Assembly: GCA_002189035.1 (NCBI GenBank)
Contig: NEEC01000490.1
Coordinates: 1 to 29,396, forward strand
Direction of reading: 5' to 3'
Source of the DNA: Utricularia gibba
Taxonomy: Eukaryota; Streptophyta; Magnoliopsida; Lamiales; Lentibulariaceae
DNA length: 29,396 nucleotides
Position numbers and translations under genes: made by a program. Numbering within the stretch: position 1 is the first letter of the stretch; every line of letters begins with the position of its first letter. Positions 1 to 12,404 of the stretch are shown one piece after another. Below the pieces are notes generated by a model. It saw only the letters and a list, made by a program, of their open reading frames with translations. It was not told where the DNA came from and did no database searches.

Positions 1-2082
1 GACATTGATGCAAATGGGATACACGGCAAAAGAATCAAATAGCCACTAGAGACATGGTGTATGGGAATGGTGCATCAAGAATCAGAAGTATCATAGCAAC
101 TAATTGAATCAATCAACAGCCAAAACATATGGTGTCAAACTTCATCGGATATGCGATCAAGATGGAAAAAAGTCACATGTTACATCATGAATTTCGTGGC
201 ATCACTTATCCCAACACTGTTGTATACTCAGGATATGCGTAAATATTTATTTTTAACAATCCGGTGCACGTGTGATTTTTCGGCTGCATCCCGAATGGTG
301 ATGCGCAATGAAATGACTATGTCGCACATCCTGGTCCACGAAGCACCTCTTCGAAACATGTAGAGCCTTACTCTTCATAGCACACCATTGGGAAGCTTTA
401 TTCGTGCTCCCATATGGAGTTACGTTTTCCGATAACTGTGGACATATTAAAAACAACCTCAACGAAAAGTGTCTTCCTTCTTGGTGGCTGCGTTAAGAAT
501 GTGCTTCTCGTTCTCGACATTGATGCAAATGGGATACACGGCAAAAGAATCAAATAGCCACTAGAGACATGGTGTATGGGAATGGTGCATCAAGAATCAG
601 AAGTATCATAGCAACTAATTGAATCAATCAACAGCCAAAACATATGGTGTCAAACTTCATCGGATATGCGATCAAGATGGAAAAAAGTCACATGTTACAT
701 CATGAATTTCGTGGCATCACTTATCCCAACTGTTGTATACTCAGGATATGCGTAAATATTTATTTTTAACAATCCGGTGCACGTGTGATTTTTCGGCTGC
801 ATCCCGAATGGTGATGCGCAATGAAATGACTATGTCGCACATCCTGGTCCACGAAGCACCTTCGAAACATGTAGAGCCTTACTCTTCATAGCACACCATT
901 GGGAAGCTTTATTCGTGCTCCAAGTAATATCATATGGAGTTACGTTTTTCCGATAACTGTGGACATATTAAAAAACCAACGAAAAGTGTCTTCCGTGTCC
1001 TTCTTGTGGCTGCGTCTAAGAATGTGCTTCTCGTTCTCGACATTGATGCAAATGGGATACACGGCAAAAGAATCAAATAGCCACTAGAGACATGGTGTAT
1101 GGGAATGGTGCATCAAGAATCAGAAGTATCATAGCAACTAATTGAATCAATCAACAGCCAAAACATATGGTGTCAAACTTCATCGGATATGCGATCAAGA
1201 TGGAAAAAAGTCACATGTTACATCATGAATTTCGTGGCATCACTTATCCCAACACTGTTGTATACTCAGGATATGCGTAAATATTTATTTTTAACAATCC
1301 GGTGCACGTGTGATTTTTCGGCTGCATCCCGAATGGTGATGCGCAATGAAATGACTATGTCGCACATCCTGGTCCACGAAGCACCTCTTCGAAAACATGT
1401 ATTACTCTTCATAGCACACCATTGGGAAGCTTTATTCGTGCTCCAAGTAATATCATATGGAGTTACGTTTTCCGATAACTGTGGACATATTAAAAACAAC
1501 CCAACGAAAAGTGTCTTGTCCTTCCTTGGTGGCTGCGTCTAAGAATGTGCTTCTCGTTCTCGACATTGATGCAAATGGATACACGGCAAAAGAATCAAAT
1601 AGCCACTAGAGACATGGTGTATGGGAATGGTGCATCAAGAATCAGAAGTATCATAGCAACTAATTGAATCAATCAACAGCCAAAACATATGGTGTCAAAC
1701 TTCATCGGATATGCGATCAAGATGGAAAAAAGTCACATGTTACATCATGAATTTCGTGGCATCACTGTTGTATACTCAGGATATGCGTAAATATTTATTT
1801 TTAACAAATCCGGTGCACGTGTGATTTTCGGCTGCATCCCGAATGGTGATGCGCAATGAAATGACTATGTCGCACATCCTGGTCCACGAAGCACCTCTTC
1901 GAAAACATGTAGAGCCTTACTCTTCATAGCACACCATTGGGAAGCTTTATTCGTGCTCCAAGTAATATCATATGGAGTTACGTTTTTCCGATAACTGTGG
2001 ACATATTAAAAACAACCTCAACGAAAAGTGTCTTCCGTGTCCTTCCTTGGTGGCTGCGTCTAAGAATGTGCTTCTCGTTCTC

Positions 2083-2591
2083 GACATTGATGCAAATGGG
2101 ATACACGGCAAAAGAATCAAATAGCCACTAGAGACATGGTGTATGGGAATGGTGCATCAAGAATCAGAAGTATCATAGCAACTAATTGAATCAATCAACA
2201 GCCAAACATATGGTGTCAAACTTCATCGGATATGCGATCAAGATGGAAAAAGTCACATGTTACATCATGAATTTCGTGGCATCACTTATCCAACACTGTT
2301 GTATACTCAGGATATGCGTAAATATTTTTTTTAACAAATCCGGTGCACGTGTGATTTTTCGGCTGCATCCCGAATGGTGATGCGCAATGAAATGACTATG
2401 TCGCACATCTGGTCCACGAAGCACCTCTTCGAAAACATGTAGAGCCTTACTCTTCATAGCACACCATTGGGAAGCTTTATTCGTGCTCAAGTAATATCAT
2501 ATGGAGTTACGTTTTCCGATAACTGTGGACATGAAAAGTGTCTTCCGTGTCCTTCCTTGGTGGCTGCGTTAAGAATGTGCTTCTCGTTCTC
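2083..2591 (+). repeat. Satellite unit 5 with a clean 18-bp deletion
   Basis: This 509-bp copy lacks the 18 consensus bases that run from ATTAAAAACAACC to CTCAAC; the join lies between 2532 and 2533, giving GGACATGAAAAG. The remaining eight missing bases are single-base losses spread over the unit, including an AT-rich tract that reads as an uninterrupted run of eight T. Together these account for the full 26-base shortfall. The deletion is private to this copy in the window. Confidence 0.9.
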
Positions 2592-5500
2592 GACATTGAT
2601 GCAAATGGGATACACGGCAAAAGAATCAAATAGCCACTAGAGACATGGTGTATGGGAATGGTGCATCAAGAATCAGAAGTATCATAGCAACTAATTGAAT
2701 CAATCAACAGCCAAAACATATGGTGTCAAACTTCATCGGATATGCGATCAAGATGGAAAAAAGTCACATGTTACATCATGAATTTCGTGGCATCACTTAT
2801 CCCAACACTGTTGTATACTCAGGATATGCGTAAATATTTATTTTTAACAAATCCGGTGCACGTGTGATTTTTCGGCTGCATCCCGAATGGTGATGCGCAA
2901 TGAAATGACTATGTCGCACATCCTGGTCCACGAAGCACCTCTTCGAAACATGTAGAGCCTTACTCTTCATAGCACACCATTGGGAAGCTTTATTCGTGCT
3001 CCAAGTAATATCATATGGAGTTACGTTTTTCCGATAACTGTGGACATATTAAAAACAACCTCAACGAAAAGTGTCTTCCGTGTCCTTCTTGGTGGCTGCG
3101 TCTAAGAATGTGCTTCTCGTTCTCGACATTGATGCAAATGGGATACACGGCAAAAGAATCAAATAGCCACTAGAGACATGGTGTATGGGAATGGTGCATC
3201 AAGAATCAGAAGTATCATAGCAACTAATTGAATCATCAACAGCCAAAACATATGGTGTCAAACTTCATCGGATATGCGATCAAGATGGAAAAAAGTCACA
3301 TGTTACATCATGAATTTCGTGGCATCACTTATCCCAACACTGTTGTATACTCAGGATATGCGTAAATATTTATTTTTAACAAATCCGGTGCACGTGTGAT
3401 TTTTCGGCTGCATCCCGAATGGTGATGCGCAATGAAATGACTATGTCGCACATCCTGGTCCACGAAGCACCTCTTCGAAATGTAGAGCCTTACTCTTCAT
3501 AGCACACCATTGGGAAGCTTTATTCGTGCTCCAAGTAATATCATATGGAGTTACGTTTTTCCGATAACTGTGGACATATTAAAAACAACCTCAACGAAAA
3601 GTGTCTTCCGTGTCCTTCCTTGGTGGCTGCGTCTAAGAATGTGCTTCTCGTTCTCGACATTGATGCAAATGGGATACACGGCAAAAGAATCAAATAGCCA
3701 CTAGAGACATGGTGTATGGGAATGGTGCATCAAGAATCAGAAGTATCATAGCAACTAATTGAATCAATCAACAGCCAAAACATATGGTGTCAAACTTCAT
3801 CGGATATGCGATCAAGATGGAAAAAAGTCACATGTTACATCATGAATTCGTGGCATCACTTATCCCAAACTGTTGTATACTCAGGATATGCGTAAATATT
3901 TATTTTTAACCCGGTGCACGTGTGATTTTTCGGCTGCATCCCGAATGGTGATGCGCAATGAAATGACTATGTCGCACATCCTGGTCCACGAAGCACCTCT
4001 TCGAATACATGTAGAGCCTTACTCTTCATAGCACACCATTGGGAAGCTTTATTCGTGCTCCAAGTAATATCATATGGAGTTACGTTTTCCGATAACTGTG
4101 GACATATTAAAAACAACCTCAACGAAAAGTGTCTTCCGTGTCCTTCTTGGTGGCTGCGTCTAAGAATGTGCTTCTCGTTCTCGAATTGATGCAAATGGGA
4201 TACACGGCAAAAGAATCAAATAGCCACTAGAGACATGGTGTATGGGAATGGTGCATCAAGAATCAGAAGTATCATAGCAACTAATTGAATCAATCAACAG
4301 CCAAAACAATGGTGTCAAACTTCATCGGATATGCGATCAAGATGGAAAAAAGTCACATGTTACATCATGAATTTCGTGGCATCACTTATCCCAACACTGT
4401 TGTATACTCAGGATATGCGTAAATATTTATTTTTAACAAATCCGGTGCACGTGTGATTTTTCGGCTGCATCCCGAATGGTGATGCGCAATGAAATGACTA
4501 TGTCGCACATCCTGGTCCACGAAGCACCTCTTCGAAAACATGTAGAGCTTACTCTTCATAGCACACCATTGGGAAGCTTTATTCGTGCTCAAGTAATATC
4601 ATATGGAGTTACGTTTTTCCGATAACTGTGGACATATTAAAAACAACCTCAACGAAAAGTGTCTTCCGTGTCCTTCCTTGGTGGCTGCGTCTAAGAATGT
4701 GCTTCTCGTTCTCGACATTGATGCAAATGGGATACACGGCAAAAGAATCAAATAGCCACTAGAGACATGGTGTATGGGAATGGTGCATCAAGAATCAGAA
4801 GTATCATAGCAACTAATTGAATCAATCAACAGCCAAAACATATGGTGTCAAACTTCATCGGATATGCGATCAAGATGGAAAAAAGTCACATGTTACATCA
4901 TGAATTTCGTGGCATCACTTATCCCAACACTGTTGTATACTCAGGATATGCGTAAATTTTATTTTTAACAAATCCGGTGCACGTGTGATTTTTCGGCTGC
5001 ATCCCGAATGGTGATGCGCAATGAAATGACTATGTCGCACATCCTGGTCCACGAAGCACCTCTTCGAAACATGTAGAGCCTTACTCTTCATAGCACACCA
5101 TTGGAAGCTTTATTCGTGCTCAAGTAATATCATATGGAGTTACGTTTTTCCGATAACTGTGGACATATTAAAAACAACCTCAACGAAAAGTGTCTTCCGT
5201 GTCCTTCTTGGTGGCTGCGTCTAATGTGCTTCTCGTTCTCGACATTGATGCAAATGGGATACACGGCAAAAGAATCAAATAGCCACTAGAGACATGGTGT
5301 ATGGGAATGGTGCATCAAGAATCAGAAGTATCATAGCAACTAATTGAATCAATCAACAGCCAAAACATATGGTGTCAAACTTCATCGGATATGCGATCAA
5401 GATGGAAAAAAGTCACATGTTACATCATGAATTTCGTGGCATCACTTATCCCAACACTGTTGTATACTCAGGATATGCGTAAATATTTATTTTTAACAAT

Positions 5501-5764
5501 CCGGTGCACGTGTGATTTTTCGGCTGCATCCCGAATGGTGATGCGCAATGAAATGACTATGTCGCACATCCTGGTCCACGAAGCACCTCTTCGAAAACAT
5601 GTAGATTACTCTTCATAGCACACCATTGGGAAGCTTTATTCGTGCTCCAAGTAATATCATATGGAGTTACGTTTTCCGATAACTGTGGACATATTAAAAA
5701 CAACCACAACGAAAAGTGTCTTTGTCCTTCTTGGTGGCTGCGTTAAGATGTGCTTCTCGTTCTC

Positions 5765-6270
5765 GACATTGATGCAAATGGGATACACGGCAAAAGAATC
5801 AAATAGCCACTAGAGACATGGTGTATGGGAATGGTGCATCAAGAATCAGAAGTATCATAGCAACTAATTGAATCAATCAACAGCAAAACATATGGTGTCA
5901 AACTTCATCGATATGCGATCAAGATGGAAAAAAGTCACATGTTACATCATGAATTTCGTGGCATCACTTATCCCAAACTGTTGTATACTCAGGATATGCG
6001 TAAATATTTATTTTTAACAATCCGGTGCACGTGTGATTTTCGGCTGCATCCCGAATGGTGATGCGCAATGAAATGACTATGTCGCACATCCTGGTCCACG
6101 AAGCACCTCTTCGAAACATGTAGAGCTACTCTTCATAGCACACCATTGGAAGCTTTATTCGTGCTCCAAGTAATATCATATGGAGTTACGTTTTCCGATA
6201 ACTGTGGACATATTAAAACAACCTCAACGAAAAGTGTCTTGTGTCTTCCTTGGTGGCTGCCTTCGTTCTC
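5765..6270 (+). repeat. Satellite unit 12 with a 15-bp deletion near its end
   Basis: At 506 bp this is one of the shorter copies. It has lost about 15 bases between GGTGGCTGC and CTTCGTTCTC (around 6260), removing the TCTAAGAATGTG stretch, and three bases at GTGTCTTGTGTC (around 6240). Ten or so further single-base or two-base losses, mostly in homopolymers, complete the 29-base shortfall. It is the first clear step into the damaged zone to its right. Confidence 0.88.
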
Positions 6271-7311
6271 GACATTGATGCAAATGGGATACACGGCAAA
6301 GAATCAAATAGCCACTAGAGACATGGTGTATGGGAATGGTGCATCAAGAATCAGAAGTATCATCTAATTGAATCAATCAACAGCCAAAACATATGGTGTC
6401 AAACTTCATCGGATATGCGATCAAGATGGAAAAAAGTCACATGTTACATCATGAATTTCGTGGCATCACTTATCCAACACTGTTGTATACTCAGGATATG
6501 CGTAAATATTTATTTTTAACAAATCCGGTGCACGTGTGATTTTTCGGCTGCATCCGAATGGTGATGCGCAATGAAATGACTATGTCGCACATCCTGGTCC
6601 ACGAAGCACCTCTTCGAAACATGTAGAGCCTTACTCTTCATAGCACACATTGGGAAGCTTTATTCGTGCTCCAAGTAATATCATATGGAGTTACGTTTTC
6701 CGATAACTGTGGACATATTAAAAACAAACCTCAACGAAAAGTGTCTTGGTGTCCTTCTTGGTGGCTGCGTTAAGAATGTGCTTCTCGTTCTCGACATTGA
6801 TGCAAATGGGATACACGGCAAAAGATCAAATAGCCACTAGAGACATGGTGTATGGGAATGGTGCATCAAGAATCAGAAGTATCATAGCAACTAATTGAAT
6901 CAATCAACAGCCAAAACATATGGTGTCAAACTTCATCGGATATGCGATCAAGATGGAAAAAAGTCACATGTTACATCATGAATTTCGTGCATCACTTATC
7001 CCAACACTGTTGTATACTCAGGATATGCGTAAATTTTTTTTAACAAATCCGGTGCACGTGTGATTTTTCGGCTGCATCCCGAATGGTGATGCGCAATGAA
7101 ATGACTATGTCGCACATCCTGGTCCACGAAGCACCTCTTCGAAAACATGTAGAGCCTTACTCTTCATAGCACACCATTGGGAAGCTTTATTCGTGCTCCA
7201 AGTAATATCATATGGAGTTACGTTTATAACTGTGGACATATTAAAAACAACTCAACGAAAAGTGTCTTGTCCTTCCTTGGTGGCTGCGTCTAAGATGTGC
7301 TTCTCGTTCTC

Positions 7312-7801
7312 GACATTGATGCAAAATACACGGCAAAAGAATCAAATAGCACTAGAGACATGGTGTATGGGAATGGTGCATCAAGAATCAGAAGTATCAT
7401 AGCAACTAATGAATCAATCAACAGCCAAAAATATGGTGTCAAACTTCATCGGATATGCGATCAATGGAAAAAAGTCACATGTTACATCATGAATTTCGTG
7501 CATCACTTATCCCAACACTGTTGTATACTCAGGATATGCGTAAATATTTATTTTTAACAAATCCGGTGCACGTGTGATTTTTCGGCTGCATCCGAATGGT
7601 GATGCGCAATGAAATGACTATGTCGCACATCCTGGACGAAGCACCTCTTCGAAACATGTAGAGCCTTACTCTTCATAGCACACCATTGGGAAGCTTTATT
7701 CGTGCTCAAGTAATCATATGGAGTTACGTTTTTCCGATAACTGTGGACATATTAAAAACAACCTCAACGAAAAGTGTCTTCAAGAAGTGCTTCTCGTTCT
7801 C
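7312..7801 (+). repeat. Satellite unit 15, 490 bp
   Basis: Losses include four bases at GCAAAATACACGG, two at GATCAATGG, three at CCTGGACGAAG and three at AAGTAATCATATGG. The largest covers roughly 7781-7801, where the CCGTGTCCTTCC to GTCTAAG portion is almost entirely gone and GTGTCTTCAAGAAGTGC remains. The junction into the next copy also lacks GA of the GACATTG start. Confidence 0.88.
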
Positions 7802-8227
7802 CATTGATGCAAATGGGATACACGGCAAAAGAATCAAATAGCCACTAGAGACATGGTGTATGGGAATGGTGCATCAAGAATCAGAAGTATCATAGCAACT
7901 AATTGAATCAATCAACAGCCAAAACATATGGTGTCAAACTTCATCGGATATGCGATCAAGATGGAAAAACATGTTACATCATGAATTTCGTGGCATCACT
8001 TATCCCAACACTGTTGTATACTCAGGATATGCGTAATATTTATTTTTAACAAATCCGGTGTGTGATTTTTCGGCTGCATCCCGAATGGTGAAATGAAATG
8101 ACACATCACGAAGCACCTCTCATGTAGAACTCTTCATAGTTGGAAGATTCGTGCTCCATAAGGAGTTACGTTTTCCGATAACTGTGGACATATTAAAAAC
8201 GAAAAGAAGAATGTGCTTCTCGTTCTC
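7802..8227 (+). repeat. Satellite unit 16, 426 bp, shortest copy
   Basis: This copy is 109 bases short of consensus. The first half is close to normal, but from about 7970 losses become frequent. It has lost GCAC of the CACGTG palindrome (GGTGTGTGATT), most of the GATGCGCAATG to CTATGTCGCACATCC stretch, the HindIII-type AAGCTT (reads GGAAGATTCG), the right CATATG (reads CCATAAGGAG), and nearly all of the CTCAACGAAAAGTG to GTCTAAG stretch. It is the only copy I found lacking several of these otherwise constant sites together. Confidence 0.9.
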
Positions 8228-8716
8228 GAGATGCACACGGCAAAGAATCAAATAGCCACTAGAGACCATCAAGAATCAGAAGTATCATAGCAACTAATTG
8301 AATCAATCAACAGCCAAAACATATGGTGTCAAACTTCATCGATATGCGATCAAGATGGAAAAAAGTCACATGTTACATCATGAATTTCGTGGCATCACTT
8401 ATCTGTTGTATACTCAGGATATGTAAATATTTATTTTTAACAAATCCGGTGCACGTGTGATTTTTCGGCTGCATCCGAATGGTGATGCGCAATGAAATGA
8501 CTATGTCGCACATCCTGGTCCACGAAGCACCTCTTCGAAAATGTAGAGCCTTACTCTTCATAGCACACCATTGGGAAGCTTTATTCGTGCTCCAAGTAAT
8601 ATCATATGGAGTTACGTTTTTCCGATAACTGTGGACATATTAAAAACAACCTCAACGAAAAGTGTCTTCCGTGTCCTTCCTTGGTGGCTGCGTCTAAGAA
8701 TGTGCTTCTCGTTCTC
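8228..8716 (+). repeat. Satellite unit 17, 489 bp, with a clean 19-bp deletion
   Basis: The opening is reduced to GAGATGCACACGG. A clean 19-base deletion removes the whole ATGGTGTATGGG to GGTG stretch and joins GAGAC directly to CATCAAG near 8265. From about 8480 onward the copy is close to consensus again, which marks the right edge of the damaged zone inside this unit. Confidence 0.9.
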
Positions 8717-11700
8717 GACATTGATGCAAATGGGATACACGGCAAAAGAATCAAATAGCCACTAGAGACATGGTGTATGGGAATGGTGCATCAAGAATCA
8801 GAAGTATCATAGCAACTAATTGATCAATCAACGCCAAAACATATGGTGTCAAACTTCATCGGATATGCGATCAAGATGGAAAAAAGTCACATGTTACATC
8901 ATGAATTTCGTGCATCACTTATCCAACACTGTTGTATACTCAGGATATGCGTAAATATTTATTTTTAACAAATCCGGTGCACGTGTGATTTTTCGGCTGC
9001 ATCCCGAATGGTGATGCGCAATGAAATGACTATGTCGCACATCCTGGTCCACGAAGCACCTCTTCGAAACATGTAGAGCTTACTCTTCATAGCACACCAT
9101 TGGGAAGCTTTATTCGTGCTCCAAGTAATATCATATGGAGTTACGTTTTTCCGATAACTGTGGACATATTAAAAACAACCTCAACGAAAAGTGTCTTCCG
9201 TGTCCTTCCTTGGTGGCTGCGTTAAGAATGTGCTTCTCGTTCTCGACATTGATGCACACGGCAAAAGAATCAAATAGCCACTAGAGACATGGTGTATGGA
9301 ATGGTGCATCAAGAATCAGAAGTATCATAGCAACTAATTGAATCAATCAACAGCCAAAACATATGGTGTCAAACTTCATCGGATATGCGATCAAGATGGA
9401 AAAAAGTCACATGTTACATCATGAATTTCGTGGCATCACTTATCCCAACACTGTTTATACTCAGGATATGCGTAAATATTTATTTTAACAAATCCGGTGC
9501 ACGTGTGATTTTCGGCTGCATCCCGAATGGTGATGCGCAATGAAATGACTATGTCGCACATCCTGGTCCACGAAGCACCTCTTCGAAACATGTAGAGCTT
9601 ACTCTTCATAGCACACCATTGGGAAGCTTTATTCGTGCTCCAAGTAATATCATATGGAGTTACGTTTTCCGATAACTGTGGACATATTAAAACAAACCAA
9701 CGAAAAGTGTCTTCCGTGTCCTTTTGGTGGCTGCGTCTAAGAATGTGCTTCTCGTTCTCGACATTGATGCAAATGGGATACACGGCAAAAGAATCAAATA
9801 GCACTAGAGACATGGTGTATGGGAATGGTGCATCAAGAATCAGAAGTATCATAGCAACTAATTGAATCAATCAACAGCCAAAACATATGGTGTCAAACTT
9901 CATCGGATATGCGATCAAGATGGAAAAAAGTCACATGTTACATCATGAATTTCGTGGCATCACTTATCCCAAACTGTTGTAATACTCAGGATATGCGTAA
10001 ATATTTATTTTTAACAAATCCGGTGCACGTGTGATTTTTCGGCTGCATCCCGAATGGTGATGCGCAATGAAATGACTATGTCGCACATCCTGGTCACGAA
10101 GCACCTCTTCGAAACATGTAGAGCCTTACTCTTCATAGCACACCATTGGGAAGCTTTATTCGTGCTCCAAGTAATATCATATGGAGTTACGTTTTTCCGA
10201 TAACTGTGGTATTAAAAACAAACCTCAACGAAAAGTGTCTTCGTGTCCTTCCTTGGTGGCTGCGTTAAGAATGTGCTTCTCGTTCTCGACATTGATGCAA
10301 ATGGGATACACGGCAAAAGAATCAAATAGCCACTAGAGACATGGTGTATGGGAATGGTGCATCAAGAATCAGAAGTATCATAGCAACTAATTGAATCAAT
10401 CAACAGCCAAAACATATGGTGTCAAACTTCATCGGATATGCGATCAAGATGGAAAAAAGTCACATGTTACATCATGAATTTCGTGGCATCACTTATCCCA
10501 ACACTGTTGTATACTCAGGATATGCGTAAATATTTATTTTTAACAATCCGGTGCACGTGTGATTTTTCGGCTGCATCCCGAATGGTGATGCGCAATGAAA
10601 TGACTATGTCGCACATCCTGGTCCGAAGCACCTCTTCGAAACATGTAGAGCCTTACTCTTCATAGCACACCATTGGAAGCTTATTCGTGCTCAAGTAATA
10701 TCATATGGAGTTACGTTTTTCCGATAACTGTGGACATATTAAAAACAACCTCAACGAAAAGTGTCTTCTGTCCTTCCTTGTGGCTGCGTCTAAGAATGTG
10801 CTTCTCGTTCTCGACATTGATGCAAATGGGATACACGGCAAAAGAATCAAATAGCCACTAGAGACATGGTGTATGGAATGGTGCATCAAGAATCAGAAGT
10901 ATCATAGCAACTAATTGAATCAATCAACAGCCAAAACATATGGTGTCAAACTTCATCGGATATGCGATCAAGATGGAAAAAAGTCACATGTTACATCATG
11001 AATTTCGTGGCATCACTTATCCCAACACTGTTGTATACTCAGGATATGCGTAAATATTTATTTTTAACAATCCGGTGCACGTGTGATTTTTCGGCTGCAT
11101 CCCGAATGGTGATGCGCAATGAAATGACTATGTCGCACATCCTGGTCCACGAAGCACCTCTTCGAAACATGTAGAGCCTTACTCTTCATAGCACACCATT
11201 GGGAAGCTTTATTCGTGCTCCAAGTAATATCATATGGAGTTACGTTTTTCCGATAACTGTGGACATATTAAAAACAACCAAACGAAAAGTGTCTTCCGTG
11301 TCCTTCTTGGTGGCTGCGTCTAAGAATGTGCTTCTCGTTCTCGACATTGATGCAAATGGATACACGGCAAAAGAATCAAATAGCCACTAGAGACATGGTG
11401 TATGGGAATGGTGCATCAAGAATCAGAAGTATCATAGCAACTAATTGAATCAATCAACAGCCAAAACATATGGTGTCAAACTTCATCGGATATGCGATCA
11501 AGATGGAAAAAAGTCACATGTTACATCATGAATTTCGTGGCATCACTTATCCCAAACTGTGTATACTCAGGATATGCGTAAATATTTATTTTTAACAATC
11601 CGGTGCACGTGTGATTTTTCGGCTGCATCCCGAATGGTGATGCGCAATGAAATGACTATGTCGCACATCCTGGTCCACGAAGCACCTCTTCGAAACATGT

Positions 11701-12404
11701 AGAGCCTTACTCTTCATAGCACACCATTGGGAAGCTTTATTCGTGCTCCAAGTAATATCATATGGAGTTACGTTTGTCCGATAACTGTGGACATATTAAA
11801 AACAACCACAACGAAAAGTGTCTTCCGTGTCCTTCCTTGGTGGCTGCGTCTAAGAATGTGCTTCTCGTTCTCGACATTGATGCAAATGGGATACACGGCA
11901 AAAGAATCAAATAGCCACTAGAGACATGTGTATGGGAATGGTGCATCAAGAATCAGAAGTATCATAGCAACTAATTGAATCAATCAACAGCCAAAACATA
12001 TGGTGTCAAACTTCATCGGATATGCGATCAAGATGGAAAAAAGTCACATGTTACATCATGAATTTCGTGGCATCACTTATCCCAACACTGTTGTATACTC
12101 AGGATATGCGTAAATATTTATTTTTAACAAATCCGGTGCACGTGTGATTTTTCGGCTGCATCCCGAATGGTGATGCGCAATGAAATGACTATGTCGCACA
12201 TCCTGGTCCACGAAGCACCTCTTCGAAAACATGTAGAGCCTTACTCTTCATAGCACACCATTGGAAGCTTTATTCGTGCTCCAAGTAATATCATATGGAG
12301 TTACGTTTTTCCGATAACTGTGGACATATTAAAAACAACCTCAACGAAAAGTGTCTTCCGTGTCCTTCCTTGGTGGCTGCGTCTAGAATGTGCTTCTCGT
12401 TCTC
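8717..12404 (+). repeat. Array segment C: units 18-24, transitional
   Basis: Unit starts are 8717, 9245, 9760, 10288, 10813, 11343 and 11873; lengths are 515-532 bp. Most copies keep ATGGGATAC, but unit 23 has the one-base-shorter form and unit 19 has lost the stretch (GATGCACACGG). Units 19 and 22 already show the TATGGAATGG form and unit 24 shows CATGTGTATGGG, the changes that dominate further right. Unit 24 also carries an apparent T-to-G change at CGTTTGTCCG. The segment contains no gene. Confidence 0.94.

Larger units (their letters stand above)
1..7311 (+). repeat. Array segment A: units 1-14, many small deletions
   Basis: Unit starts are 1, 516, 1039, 1562, 2083, 2592, 3125, 3656, 4183, 4714, 5241, 5765, 6271 and 6793; lengths range from 506 to 533 bp. 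Deletions cluster in the second half of the unit: CCCAACACTG shortened, AACAAATCC shortened, CTCCAAG to CTCAAG, the T5 of ACGTTTTTCC shortened, CCTTCCTTGG to CCTTCTTGG, and GTCTAAG to GTTAAG. By contrast the first 70 bases are nearly untouched: all 14 units keep TGTATGGGAATGG and 13 of 14 keep ATGGGATAC (unit 4 has ATGGATAC). No gene is present anywhere in this segment. Confidence 0.95.
7312..8716 (+). repeat. Array segment B: units 15-17, the most damaged copies
   Basis: Three consecutive copies of 490, 426 and 489 bp together lack 200 bases, over a third of all bases missing from the window. Losses are many and short, and I see no inserted foreign sequence and no inversion. The reading order of the unit stays intact throughout, so the segment is still satellite rather than an interrupting element. 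It may be genuinely decayed repeat, or a stretch where the assembly consensus is poor; deletion-only damage favours the second reading. Confidence 0.93.

Noticed and set aside
1189-1542. A 117-codon plus-strand open frame
   Set aside because: In the consensus this frame stops at GTGCACGTGTGA after about 42 codons. Here it is extended only because AACAAATCC has lost one A and later bases are also missing, so it is a product of deletions.
1937-2131. A recurring 64-codon plus-strand open frame, seen at many unit positions
   Set aside because: It opens with TTG, recurs only because the unit recurs, and is broken or extended by the one-base deletions that differ among copies. The unit length of 535 is not a multiple of three. 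There is no recognisable domain.
7970-8280. A mobile element or foreign insertion in the damaged patch
   Set aside because: Every stretch still aligns to the unit in order, and the patch is shorter than consensus rather than longer.
9436-9870. A 144-codon minus-strand open frame, the longest in the window
   Set aside because: It exists only through the particular combination of deletions in units 19-20 and is absent from well-preserved copies. It has no domain or coding signature.
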